This document shows, piece by piece, positions 1 to 10,300 of a stretch of DNA of 64,000 nt (position 1 is its first letter; each line of letters opens with the position of its first letter). Under the pieces are notes generated by a model. The model did no database searches. It was given only the letters and a program-made list of their open reading frames with translations, and had not been told where the DNA came from. The position numbers and the translations under genes were made by a program. The stretch is from Cladocopium goreaui (taxonomy: Eukaryota; Sar; Dinophyceae; Suessiales; Symbiodiniaceae). The stretch covers positions 47,501-111,500 of the forward strand of contig CAMXCT020001131.1 in the NCBI GenBank assembly GCA_947184155.2, given 5' to 3'.

Positions 1-155
1 CACTTGTCAATACGGCTCTCTACAATTCGTGCTCAAAAGGGTGCTTCATAGTAGACACTGAGGTCTAGCATTGAGCCTGTAAATTCCTGACTTTAATCAG
101 GTGTCTTTACACCAGTGCAGCTCTCTGTACATTGGGGCTGCTTGCTTGGCTCGGC

Positions 156-662
156 TCAGAAGATATCTTCCATGGCTTCCTCCGCGAAGTGCGCGATGTC
201 ATCCGCATGGTCTATTGCCAGGGCAGCTCCAGCTCCCAGGGCCAAGCCACCAGCTGCCGCCATGGCCATCTTGCCACCGTTGCTCATGCCCTGTCGGCCC
301 TGTTCCATCTCATAGCCGTCATAGCTGTTGGGACCATTGGGAGCCTGGTAGGGATTCGGAGGATATCCATAGCCACCATAGCCTGGAGGACCTGGAGGAC
401 CTGGAGGACCTGAAGGACCTGGAGGTCCCTGGCCATAGCCCATCGGAGCATCACCATATGCCATGGATCCCTGGTAGCCATAGGGTTGCTGCATGTATCC
501 GGGCTCGTTGCTTTGGCACAACGGACGCCCCTGGGCGTACTGCTCATAGGGTTGCTGGTTTCCATAGCCACCATAGCCACCATACTGTTGCTGCATGTAG
601 GGCCGGGGACCGGGTTGGCCTGCGGCACCCATCATGTCTTCCTTGCCCATGAGACAGCCCAT
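156..662 (-). CDS. Gly/Pro/Tyr/Gln-rich protein with N-terminal acylation motif
   Basis: A 168-residue single-exon ORF. It begins MGCLMGK, a glycine at position 2 followed by cysteine, which is the pattern for N-myristoylation plus palmitoylation, so attachment to a membrane is a reasonable inference. Residues about 15-75 are rich in GGYGGYG, QQPY and YMQQ repeats. Residues about 77-95 form a short collagen-like GPPGPxGPPG run. The C-terminal third has a Gly/Ala stretch (KMAMAAAGGLALGAGAALAI) that could be one short hydrophobic segment, then an acidic tail ending EEAMEDIF. The composition resembles Gly-rich XYPPX-type proteins, but I recognise no specific family. It lies downstream of the RCC1 gene on the same strand and could also be a 3' part of a larger spliced gene. 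Confidence 0.6.
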   Translation of the reverse strand: MGCLMGKEDMMGAAGQPGPRPYMQQQYGGYGGYGNQQPYEQYAQGRPLCQSNEPGYMQQPYGYQGSMAYGDAPMGYGQGPPGPSGPPGPPGPPGYGGYGYPPNPYQAPNGPNSYDGYEMEQGRQGMSNGGKMAMAAAGGLALGAGAALAIDHADDIAHFAEEAMEDIF

Positions 663-1003
663 GACGCCAAGAAATGGAAATGGATGAAATCTCCTGGGAC
701 TTCCTAAAATCTTTGATCTGTTGGGCCAAAAGGCAGCATCGATCTACCCCAATCTACGAATCTACTGACTCCCTGGGATGCAATCGTGCGAGAACCACGT
801 GGGTTCAGTATGCAAGACCATGGATTTAGCGATTTGGTGAATGTCCAATGCAGCAGGAAAAGCAATGTGGAGTGCAAGCGTCAAGGCATGCAAAGAGAAT
901 ATCTCTTCATATTGTTGTGTGAGAGAATCTAGCAAACTGCTGATAAATATATGGTTGTCCAGTCATAGAAAAACCAGCTCTTTGACCGCAGAATTCGGAA
1001 AGA
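663..1003. other. Spacer without recognised gene
   Basis: Between the acylated Gly-rich ORF and the leftmost RCC1 exon. I see no coding segment that continues the RCC1 reading frame beyond the GTAAGT donor at 1009-1004, and no repeat. Confidence 0.4.
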
Positions 1004-1009
1004 ACTTAC

Positions 1010-1108
1010 CTTTGTAGCAACCAGCAACTGCCCAGCAACTGCCTTCTCCATCTTCTTCTCCTGCAAACCAAGACGTCCACAACTCTGGTTGCCCCATGCA
1101 AACATCGC
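1010..1108 (-). CDS. RCC1 gene, leftmost recognised exon (33 codons)
   Basis: Encodes AMFAWGNQSCGRLGLQEKKM then EKAVAGQLLVATK. The acceptor is GCTACAG|GCGATG and the donor is the canonical AAAG|GTAAGT. Further exons to the left were not found. Confidence 0.7.
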
Positions 1109-1314
1109 CTGTAGCCGGGGCCGTGGTAATAGGGATCCGATAAAGTTTGGAAGATTTCATCAGTTTTTGGTGGCTAAAATCGAATGGTTTTGTTTTAAGA
1201 CCTCAATTTTCTCCATTCAAAAGTTGTTTTTTTTCTGGGTATCCCCTGTTTTCAGACACACCCATTTGATCCAACAGGAATCTGGGACAGCCAAGCCATC
1301 CGAACTTGCCCTGC

Positions 1315-1410
1315 CTTGTTCCTGGCATAGACCACCATATGCGCTGGCCCAGCACCCATCAGGATGGGTGGTTGGGGGAGATTTCGAATGATCTCTGGCT
1401 GTGGTGACTC
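1315..1410 (-). CDS. RCC1 gene exon (32 codons)
   Basis: Encodes ESPQPEIIRNLPQPPILMGA then GPAHMVVYARNK. The acceptor is CCTCAG|GAGTC and the donor AACAAG|GCAGGG (GC type), phase 0 on both ends. Confidence 0.65.
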
Positions 1411-1580
1411 CTGAGGGATGTTTAGTTTGTCCGAAAACTTGGGACCCAACAATCCCAAACTACCGGAAAAGGAGAAAAAAATGTTTAGTATAGTGGTATA
1501 GTGATCTTGGACATGACCCACATCTGCAAAATATCTGATAACCCCTTTGGTACAATTGTGTTTTCACTTGCAACTCCGTC

Positions 1581-1642
1581 CTTCTTCCCACCTTCCAGGC
1601 CAATTTGCCCATTGCGGTTGTCACCCCATGCATAGACGAGAC
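1581..1642 (-). CDS. RCC1 gene exon
   Basis: Encodes LVYAWGDNRNGQIGLEGGKK. The acceptor is GTGTCAG|GTCTC. The donor AAGAAG|GACGGA (GA type) is required for the in-phase join to ESPQPEIIRNL; no GT site gives that frame. Confidence 0.65.
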
Positions 1643-1995
1643 CTGACACCGGAAAAATGGACGCCAAAATCTCTAAAAAATCCTGGAATCCTCCCATGAA
1701 TTTCAGTTGAATTTGTTTGGAAACAGGGGAACCCCAAAGTTTTCATGAACATTTACTTGGGAAAATGATGATCAACTGATCAACCATCAAGAGATCAACT
1801 GATCAACCATCAAGAAATGGTTATTTCAATGGTGGATGATCACCACCAAAGCCCCACTAAAAGTGCCAGATCACAAAATCCAAAGCCCACCTGCCGAGGT
1901 TACGAGCATCGTCGTCATTTCCGACGTGACCTTGGGAGTCGTTTGAGGATGGTTTTAGCCATGGACCATGGATGGGTACCTCCACTCTCGGGCTC
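1643..1995. other. Intron with short direct duplication
   Basis: Intronic sequence of the RCC1 gene. The 22-bp string GATCAACTGATCAACCATCA plus AG is present twice in tandem near 1770-1815. No coding segment seen. Confidence 0.4.
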
Positions 1996-2101
1996 CAACC
2001 ACGCAGGTCACTTTTGGTTGTCCATCAATCTGCATGAACTTCATCGGCACCTGGAGCATCCCCACATGGTCACTGGGAATCCTTTGGAGCATTGGTTGTG
2101 C
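1996..2101 (-). CDS. Probable RCC1 gene exon after the 37.7-kb intron
   Basis: Encodes AQPMLQRIPSDHVGMLQVPM then KFMQIDGQPKVTCVVG. The acceptor is TTTCAG|GCAC in phase 0, matching the exon that ends at 39811. A GA-type donor GTTG|GAGCCC gives the phase needed by the following LVYAWG exon. The RCC1 match is weaker than for its neighbours. Confidence 0.45.
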
Positions 2102-2230
2102 CTGAAATCAAAAGTTGGCCCACTGGCCCACATGTCAGTTTCTTCCAGCAATGTCAAACAAGTGTGGAAGTGGGATGGGCGAGGCTGGAAACACAAAGGG
2201 GATGGTGGAGGACCGGTTGTGCGCCGCAAG

Positions 2231-2613
2231 TGTCGTATGTGAAAGAGTTGTATGTGGAAGAGTTGTCTGTGTGACAGAGAGAGAGAGAGTGTGTGTGTGT
2301 GTGTGCGCGTGTGTCGGTGAAAAGCGTTGCATGTGACAATGTTTTGTGTGTGTGTATGGAAGAGTTGTGTGTGTGTGAAAGAGGCGTGTGTGTGTGTGTG
2401 AAAGATGTTTTGTGTGTGTGTATGGAAGAGTTGTGTGTGTGTGAAAGAGGCGTGTGTGTGTGTGTGAAAGAGGCGTGTGTGTGTGTGTTGTGTTGTGTGT
2501 TGTGTTGTGTTGTGTGTGTGTTGTGTGTGTGTGTGTGTTGTGTGTGTGTGTGTTGTGTGTGTGTGTTGTGTGTGTGTGTTGTGTGTGTGTTGTGTGTGTG
2601 TTGTGTGTGTGTG
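2231..2613. repeat. TG-rich minisatellite, left block
   Basis: Irregular GTGTGTGTG runs separated by GAAAGAG, GGAAGAGTT and TTGTG spacers, ending in pure TTGTGTGTG units. It directly abuts the (A)n(CA)n 3' end of LINE A. It resembles the block at 38459-39625, so the two are probably halves of one insertion target. Long His/Thr or Cys/Val ORFs through it are low-complexity artefacts. Confidence 0.85.
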
Positions 2614-3334
2614 TTTTTTTACAACCCCTACAACCCTGTTGATAGGTCGGCAGGCGAGCTCGCTGGTGGACATGGTATCCACGGCCCGAGGTGACAGCAG
2701 ATTTGGACGTCCGCTGCTGCCACCCCGGGTCTTTTCCCAAACCTGGCCCCTTAGGGCTACGAAAAGAAAAACTGTAAATGTGTCCCATGTACATGCATCA
2801 CAGGTAGTTGTTAGTAATGTCATGCCATGGAACATCCAAGAAAGGTGAAAAAAGTGGTGGAGAAACGCAAAAACTCTCAGAAGCCATCGTCAGCTGCCGC
2901 TTGCAAAATCAGCGCATGCCGCTGGAGTTCAGCTGCCGCCAAGCCGCTGAGCCAGCAGCTCATACCACAGCACAGCCGCAGCGTCGCAGCACAGCAGCTG
3001 CCGTGGAGAGCAAAATGCCCAGGCATGCAGAGAAGCCGCATAAATGCAGTCGAGTTGCAAAAACTGAAGAAAACACAATCTCACCAGCTATCGCAAAAAG
3101 CCACCGTAGCGGCATCATTAAAATTGCAAAAAGTGCCAAGCCATATCGCTGAAGTTGCAAAAGAAGGAGCAAAGTGCCCAAAACGCAGCTCAGCAACAAA
3201 ATGCAGTCTTGTTGCAAAGGTCAAAACGTTGTCCAAGCCAAGCCAATGAAGATAGCATAGCAAAGTCAGCCGTGCTGCCCCCAGCGAAAGAAATTGAAAA
3301 ACACCAATGCAAACATTGAGATGCAAAAAGTGGG
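2614..3334 (-). other. 3' region of LINE A
   Basis: No supported ORF. It contains several degenerate GTTGCAAAA-like units roughly 60 bp apart, then ends GGGGTTGTAAAAAAACACAC in element sense. It may include a secondary insertion, since the 3' UTRs of B and C are about 170-240 bp. Confidence 0.4.
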
Positions 3335-4393
3335 TCATGGCGCTGATGAAGTGTCCTCCTCACGCACGATGGTGCTGAAGCTTCTGAAGCGCTCCGGCGC
3401 CTCCGTTTCCATTGTCCTGTCAGATTGCAAGTTGGGTCGGACTAGCCAGAACATCACACTGTTGCGCAAGACAAAATCAGGAAGCTGTGTCACTCTATCG
3501 GGAGGGCGTGCATCCTCATACAACATCCATTGTTTCTGATAACGCAAAGCTGATCTGTAATGGCCGGACAGTGGCGAAGATCCCAAATGGAAAACAATGG
3601 CACATACAGCAAACGCGTCAAAAGTCACATCACCTTCCTTGTTGCTGAAGCATGGAAAGCGGACAGTGTTTTGACCGATGTCGATTTTCTGAAGGCACTT
3701 GGCATTGGTTTCAGGATCGAAACGGCTCAACATCAGTATCAAATGATAGCCCACCTCCGCAGATGCTCGGCAAAGACCTAATGGGTCATGCCAACAATCG
3801 ATCAATGTTTGAAGCTGACATGAATCTGCTGTGTGATCATGATACTGCATCTGGATCGGTGTGAAGCGCGTTCCTTTTTCGGAAGGCAAAGGGTCATCCC
3901 CAATCGCCAAACGCCCCGGCTTTGTAGTCCAGCCGCAGTGGAGAAATTGAGGTTGCATGATATGTAAAAGATACGTTGCAAACTCACATGCATCATGTTG
4001 AATCCTGAATGACTCCACTGACCAATCCCCTAAGAGCAGCCACACAAAAGGACCGAATTTCGGCAGGTCCATGGGTATGTGATAGGCAAGGAAAATGCTT
4101 CGAAGCAGCTCAAAACCATGAATCCATTGTGAGGGATCGTTCCCATTTGCAAGCAAAGTCAGCCAAGCAAGGCTGATGACCACCGCATTGGCGAAGCAGG
4201 CCGTGCCAGTGCTGTTCATGAAGATCGGCACGCATGTCACATGTGCTTCTGAAGTTGCTTGGCCAGCGGGGTGCGTTCCAAGCTCTGTGGTCGAAGACGC
4301 ACTTGCACAAGCTGCCAAGAACTGTGATAGGCCAACCTGGCCACTTCGTGCCACAGCTCCGGTGTGTTGCGGAGCGCCACTGTCCAAATCCAA
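3335..4393 (-). pseudogene. LINE A USP-like deubiquitinase domain (out of frame)
   Basis: Resembles ubiquitin-specific proteases (family C19). The Cys box is STGTACFANAVVISLAWL with the candidate nucleophile at 4196-4198. There is an HDACEFATYLL box in the position of QQDAHEF, then a His box PLSGHYRSAL and an aromatic/acidic QWMLYEDA. The family cleaves ubiquitin from substrates; activity here is not shown. In B the same domain follows in the main frame. In A it is shifted, which one indel between about 4400 and 4440 explains, because the end of the overlapping ORF is shifted by the same amount. Confidence 0.65.
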
Positions 4394-7300
4394 GGTAGGG
4401 CCTGTTGAGGCTCTTTTCCCTCCACCGGCTTCTTCAGGCTGTGGAAGCTTCCATCAACCTCATGATGTTTTGGAGACTCCGATGGACCTCCTCGATGGGC
4501 ATGCCAGACTGATCCGTTGGCTCCAAGCACTTGCGCTGTTGGCTCCATCGCAGGAACGGCATCGTCCGATTGTGGTCGTCCTTCACCAAATGGTAGGACT
4601 TGCAGTCCCGGAACAGCGCCTCTGTCGGCGTGGCCTCCATCAGCTTCTGAAGCCTGCTGTCCAGCTCCTTGATCATGGACAGCGCCAGGAGGTGGCGGAG
4701 TGGGACAGATTTTTCCGTTTGCTGGTGCCATTGGCGGCTCTGTTCCATCATCATTGGAAGTATGCTCCCTTGGCCAGGGGCCAGATGAAGCAAAAACTGA
4801 CTCTCCTGAAGGAGACTGTTGATGGTGTCCTCGTGTTTCATCACCAGGCGGCATAGGGTTCCCAGCACTGCTGTTGGCATTGTTGTGGATGCTTTGGAAC
4901 TGGAGCGTTCCCTCCGATCTGTTCTGGGCCTTTTGGAGTCTCGATCGGCTGGTGCTGCAATGCCCAATGCTGCCATCTGGTCCGCCGTCAGCAAGTTGCC
5001 CCAAATCTTGGAAGCCGCATCGATGCCTTCCGAGGCCTCTGATACCGTATCCATTGAGGAGAAAAACGGCAAGGTTGAGGAGGGCCGGGCACTGCTCTGT
5101 GTGCTTTTTGAGGCCGCAAAATTGGCATGGATCCACACATCGCAGGGCCAATCTTGTATAGCACATATAGGTTTGAAATTGCAAGAAGTTGTGGTCACGA
5201 TGGAGGTGCTGAATCATATGTTGTGAAATGAAAAACACTTTGCCACAAAGGAGACATTTGTGTGTCACACAATCGGCAATCAAGGTGTCTTCGAGCAGTT
5301 GTAAACCACATTGTGCCGTCAGTTCAAGTGACAATCCAAAGGTATCTGAGGAGCTGACGTTGAACTGCCACATCTTCAAGGCATGCTGTTGGCGGGTCTC
5401 TGCGATCTTTTCCTGGGAAGCCCATGTCAATGGTTGCAAAGCCGGACTGGACCATTTCGGATGCATGAGCAGCAAAGCCATCTGTGTGACCATCGGACAC
5501 TTCTCAAGATGTGCATGGGGATCCACACGTAGCTCGTCCTCAGAATCCAGATATGTTGGAAGCAGATCATTGCACCAGTCACAACGTTCATCTTCCAAAC
5601 TCAATGACGAATACACTGCACTGAGTTGATGTGTGACATACTGCAACTTGTCTGCAGTGATCTGGTGTCGGACCACCAAGTGAGCCTGGATGTGATGTAG
5701 CGCAACTTGCTCCTGACAGATCAAGCAGCGATTGGCCAGCATACCAAGCAAATCTGAATCCTCCCACAGCAAATGAAAACTGCGTGTGATCAAAGCCATT
5801 GAGATCTTCTGGAGGGCTGCACAGGGGAGCAGGTCGGCCAGGAGCACCATCAGCTCATGCGATGTGTAAGGCCATGGAATCACCACCTGCCAGTTGAAAG
5901 ACGCTGCAATGATGGCCAACTGTGTCAAACCAACACATTCGTGATGCTGAATGCCCCATCCTGGAGAGGGGTTACAGAAACAGCCCATCTCCATGAACAT
6001 GCTCCATTGAAACAGCTCCTTGAGAAAGAGGCTTTCCTGCAGATGCACCGGATGTGCTGCATGGAGATGGTGTCGTAGATCTTCCGCATCAGCTCCTGAG
6101 TATCCACAGACCTGGCAGTGCATCGTCAGGTTCAGCTTCAATCCACTCCTGCAATAAAGATTGTGCACAAAGCCCAACCAGAGCAATGGCTCTATCTGTT
6201 CCACCACACTGAGGATCACGTCAGGAGGTTCAGCCAGCAGCTGCGGCATCATCTGGCATTCTTGATCAAGCCTGAGCAGGGCGAACTGCAGGTAGATGGA
6301 GCAGATGTGCTTGGTGTAGGTGGGTGGATGACACACACAGCCATGGATGGGTTTCCATTGACGGTCCAGTTCAAGAGCACGATATTCGCAAGCATGCCAT
6401 GCAGAAGCATGGTTTTGTTTGAAATGCCGATGTAATTCACGTTTGCCCACATACTGTTGTTGACATTTGATGCACCTGGTGGAAAGGAAGTGCTGAATGT
6501 CCTCCTGGAGCAAGAGGTCCTCGCACTTGTTGGCCAGGACCGCCTGATGGATCAGGCACTGCATAACCAGATCATTATCAGCAACTGCATCAACGGCCTC
6601 CTCGGCTTGATGATACCTTCTTTCATGCTGCAGTAGACCATGACGCGTCGTGTACGCCTTACCGCAGTGTTTGCACACTAAGGAGGACTTGTCACTGGCT
6701 GCTGCATGTCCATCTCTGGTCAGCAAAAGGGCCATCTGTCGTACAATGTGGCATTTGTGATACCTCTTGTAGGATGTGCCACAAAGAGTACATGGACTGT
6801 CATGTTCAAAGTGTGGCAAAAGAAGTTCATTCACAGCTTCATGGCGTTGAAATTCCGCTGGATGCTCACGCTGCCAATGCATGTGAAGTCCCTTGATGGT
6901 CGTGCTGAAAAATGAGCAAAGGGCACATCTATGATGAAAATAGGCCAAGAGTTCAGCATCAGCCGCAAGTGCCTGGAGTTGTTGTCCACGTGCATACTGC
7001 AGCATCTCTTGAACTCTGACTCGATGTTCCACTTCTTCAATGTCCTGTTGTGGTTCCATGCAAACGAACTGGACATGGTACTGCAAACTGTGATGTGTTG
7101 TGAATTTCATTTGACATCGACTGCATGTAGGTACCCCTCCAGCACGATCAGAGCTGGTGACCACACGAATCGCACCTGATCTGTCGCCATGTGCTTCTGT
7201 CAGATGTTTCCTCAATTGGGCCATGGACGCCAGTGGTATGAAGCATTCCGGACAGACCACCTGGGTATCTGGCAGGGCACTTTGCGTGCAGAGATGGCGG

Positions 7301-10300
7301 TGCCGCCGTCGGTACCACGTCGTGGTCAGCACCTGCATTTGGTATTCATAGTTCACTGGTACATCCCTCAGAAGAATGTCGGTGCAATGCAACGTCTGTC
7401 TTCTTTGAGTGTCTCGCACCTGAGTGTCGTGGCAAAGTGCCACCAATTGGAGCAGCGGGTCCGTGAGGTGATGCTTGTCCAAAAATTCTTGATGTGTCTG
7501 CAATTGCAAGTGCGTAGGTTCCCGAAAGATTCTACGCAATTGTTTGAAGCATGCTGTGTCAATCAAGGAAATGGATTGTGCAGTGTACCCCACAGTAAGT
7601 AGGCTGTACCTCAATGTGGTGAAGACACATTGTTTCCAGATTATATACTTTTGGAACCCCCTAAGACCTCTGGTGGTGTGAAGCCAACGATGGAGCTGCT
7701 GGCCAGTCTTTTCGCTGGCTTTGATTCGAGCCATGGTAGTGGCGCGTTCAAAATTGAAGTAGCTCACCGTGGCACCCAGATACTGAAAATGCTTGACCAG
7801 TCTGATGAGTGTCGTTTTGCCCGATCTTCTGGGGATTTTCAAAAAGGTACCATGTGTAGTTTTCATGATGTGCTGTTTGAAGGTTTTGTCCACGGCAGAA
7901 CCAACCAGACGCAGCAAGGCATATGTTTTCTCCAAATTGATAGTCAGCTGTGCTGCTTCGAAGATATCCAATGTAAGGCCAACCTTGTTGACAATCCGTT
8001 TGAAGTGCTCAGGGGTGGTCACGACCTCATGCATGCAGCCATCATCAGCGTACATCGTGATGCAGTCATACAACCACTGTTCATCAATTGTCTGTCCACA
8101 ATCCAGTAAGATACCAGTGACATACGCTGCCCATAAGGTCGGAGCCGCTTTGCAGCCCTGTCTGATGCCACGTGATGTTCTCAGGCATCTGGTCTGGCCA
8201 CGATGTTGGAAAGTGTAACTGGTATCATGATAGATTGCATTCAGGAAATCCAATAAATGATCTGGTACTCCAAGATTGGACAAACATCTGAACAATCTGC
8301 CTCTGGGAACCATATCAAAAGCCTTCGACAGGTCCATGGTGACCATCAATCCACCTTGCAAAGGGCCAGGGTGGAGCCCCGATGCAGATTGGTGTAATGG
8401 AAAACGATGTGAAATACAAATGTCTCGAACAAGACTGCAATGTCTGAACACACGAGATAGTGCTTCTTCGGTGCCACGGCCTGGAAGGTAGGCGTACTGT
8501 GGGACCGAGCAAAGAGTAGCTCCTATCGTGTCAAACAAATGCAAAGCCAATGTACCAAGCAATGCCTTACCGCAAGGTTCCAACAACGTAATGGGTCTGA
8601 GGTCCTGCGGAGCATGTGTCCTCTTGGTGTGCGTGGGTAATAGACAAAGGGATCCCATCGTCCATTGCCTGGGCAAAGTCATCTGTTCACTGCCAATGCA
8701 AAAATGTTCATGTAAATATGGGGCCAACACCTCTGCCGCTTCATGCCAGAAGATCGCAGGAGCATAGCCAGGGGCTAAAGCCTTCAAAACAGGAAGAGCA
8801 AGGAGACCATGCTGAAATTCTTCTACAGTAAAGGGCCATTTGAATGATCTGCACACTGAATCAGCCTCAGGGTCATGATAGAGGTCTGTGAGCCAGTCTT
8901 GGATCCTGTCAGCCGCTGCAGTCGGACTCAAAATTGTACCGTCCGTGTCACGGATTTGAATACGTCTGTATGGTTGTTTGGGTGCAAGTTCCCGTATCGC
9001 CTGATACATCCGAAAATGGTCTTTGGCCGCTTCAGCTTTGCCTGCAATTGCGTAAATTCTGTTGAGACGCTGTTTGCGGGCTTGTGAAGAAGTCAATCTC
9101 ATCTGTTTTCGAGCAAGCTGTCTGTGATGTACATGAAACCAGGCCTGGAAAATGTTCCCCAAGGTGGGCTGTCGTAGATCTCGAAGATGATGGCTGTGTG
9201 CCTGAAAAAGTTGAAAGGGTGTGATGTCATACTTGCAAACCTCTTCCCGTTTTTGATGTGTCTGTGGTGCTTGGAAAGAGTTCAATGCATCGTGAACGTG
9301 ATCAAAACGATTGCCGTCTCGTGGAAGTGCATCAATGGTTTCTCTGATGTCTGCATGAAGTTTGTCCGCAGCCCCTGGATTGCGTGTCCATTGCCGATGA
9401 AGCTCAAGCCTCTGTGCCCTTGTCCATCCCGTGGGTGACTCCGTAAAATTCTGATGCCAAACCTTCAGAAGTGAAGCAATCTGTGGAAGGTGATGCGCAC
9501 CGGTTGGACAATTCAACGGAAAGTCATCCAGATATTGGACATGTTTTGAGGTTTCATCTGAGTATTGACGTCGACAAATGACAAAATCAATCCTGGATGT
9601 CTGATCGCCAAAAATGTATGTTGGTCCCAATGTGGAGTCCCATGTATTAATCGCAAACAAGTCAAACTGTGTCAGGATGTGTTGAAAAACGTGTGCATCA
9701 GTGTGTTTGGGTCCCCTGCTTCGGCTCATCTGCCAACGATAGGTCTCGACTCCAACTGCCGTCGAAGAAGTTCCCAAGGAGGTGTTCCAGTCTCCCATGA
9801 TCGTGAGATGATTTCTTTTGGGAAGTTTTGTCAACAGTGTTTGCAGTTCAGTCCATAGTGTCTGTCTATCATCCATCCGATCACGCACATGTATGTGTTG
9901 ATAGATATTGATAAAGTCCAGGTCCCTGTCACGGCCATGAATGCGAAGGTGCACGAGTCGGCCTGGTGAAATGTCATGCCACGACAGATCATGCATCTGA
10001 CATAGAGCTTTGGAGACCAGGCACAGCAATCCCGCACGGCCAGTACCAGCCCCGCTGTGCAAGGCGTAGTAGTTCTCCATGATCCATTCGCTCGTGTAGC
10101 TCCAATGGGTTTCCTGGATCATGACCACGTCCAGTCTCTGACATGCAATCCACTGTTGAAAAAAGTCCCATCCAGAAGGGGTTAAACCGCCGCTATTCCA
10201 ACTGAAGCAAGTGATTCGCTTCCTTTTCAGTTTGTGATTTTGTGTGATATTGGGTTTGTCAACAACATCATGAGTGGTACCTTTGTGGGTGGTTCCCAAT

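Noticed and set aside
2041-2835. Long His/Thr and Cys/Val ORFs in TG repeats (also 38390-39859)
   Set aside because: They follow entirely from TG/CA repeat composition on all frames; no other coding evidence.
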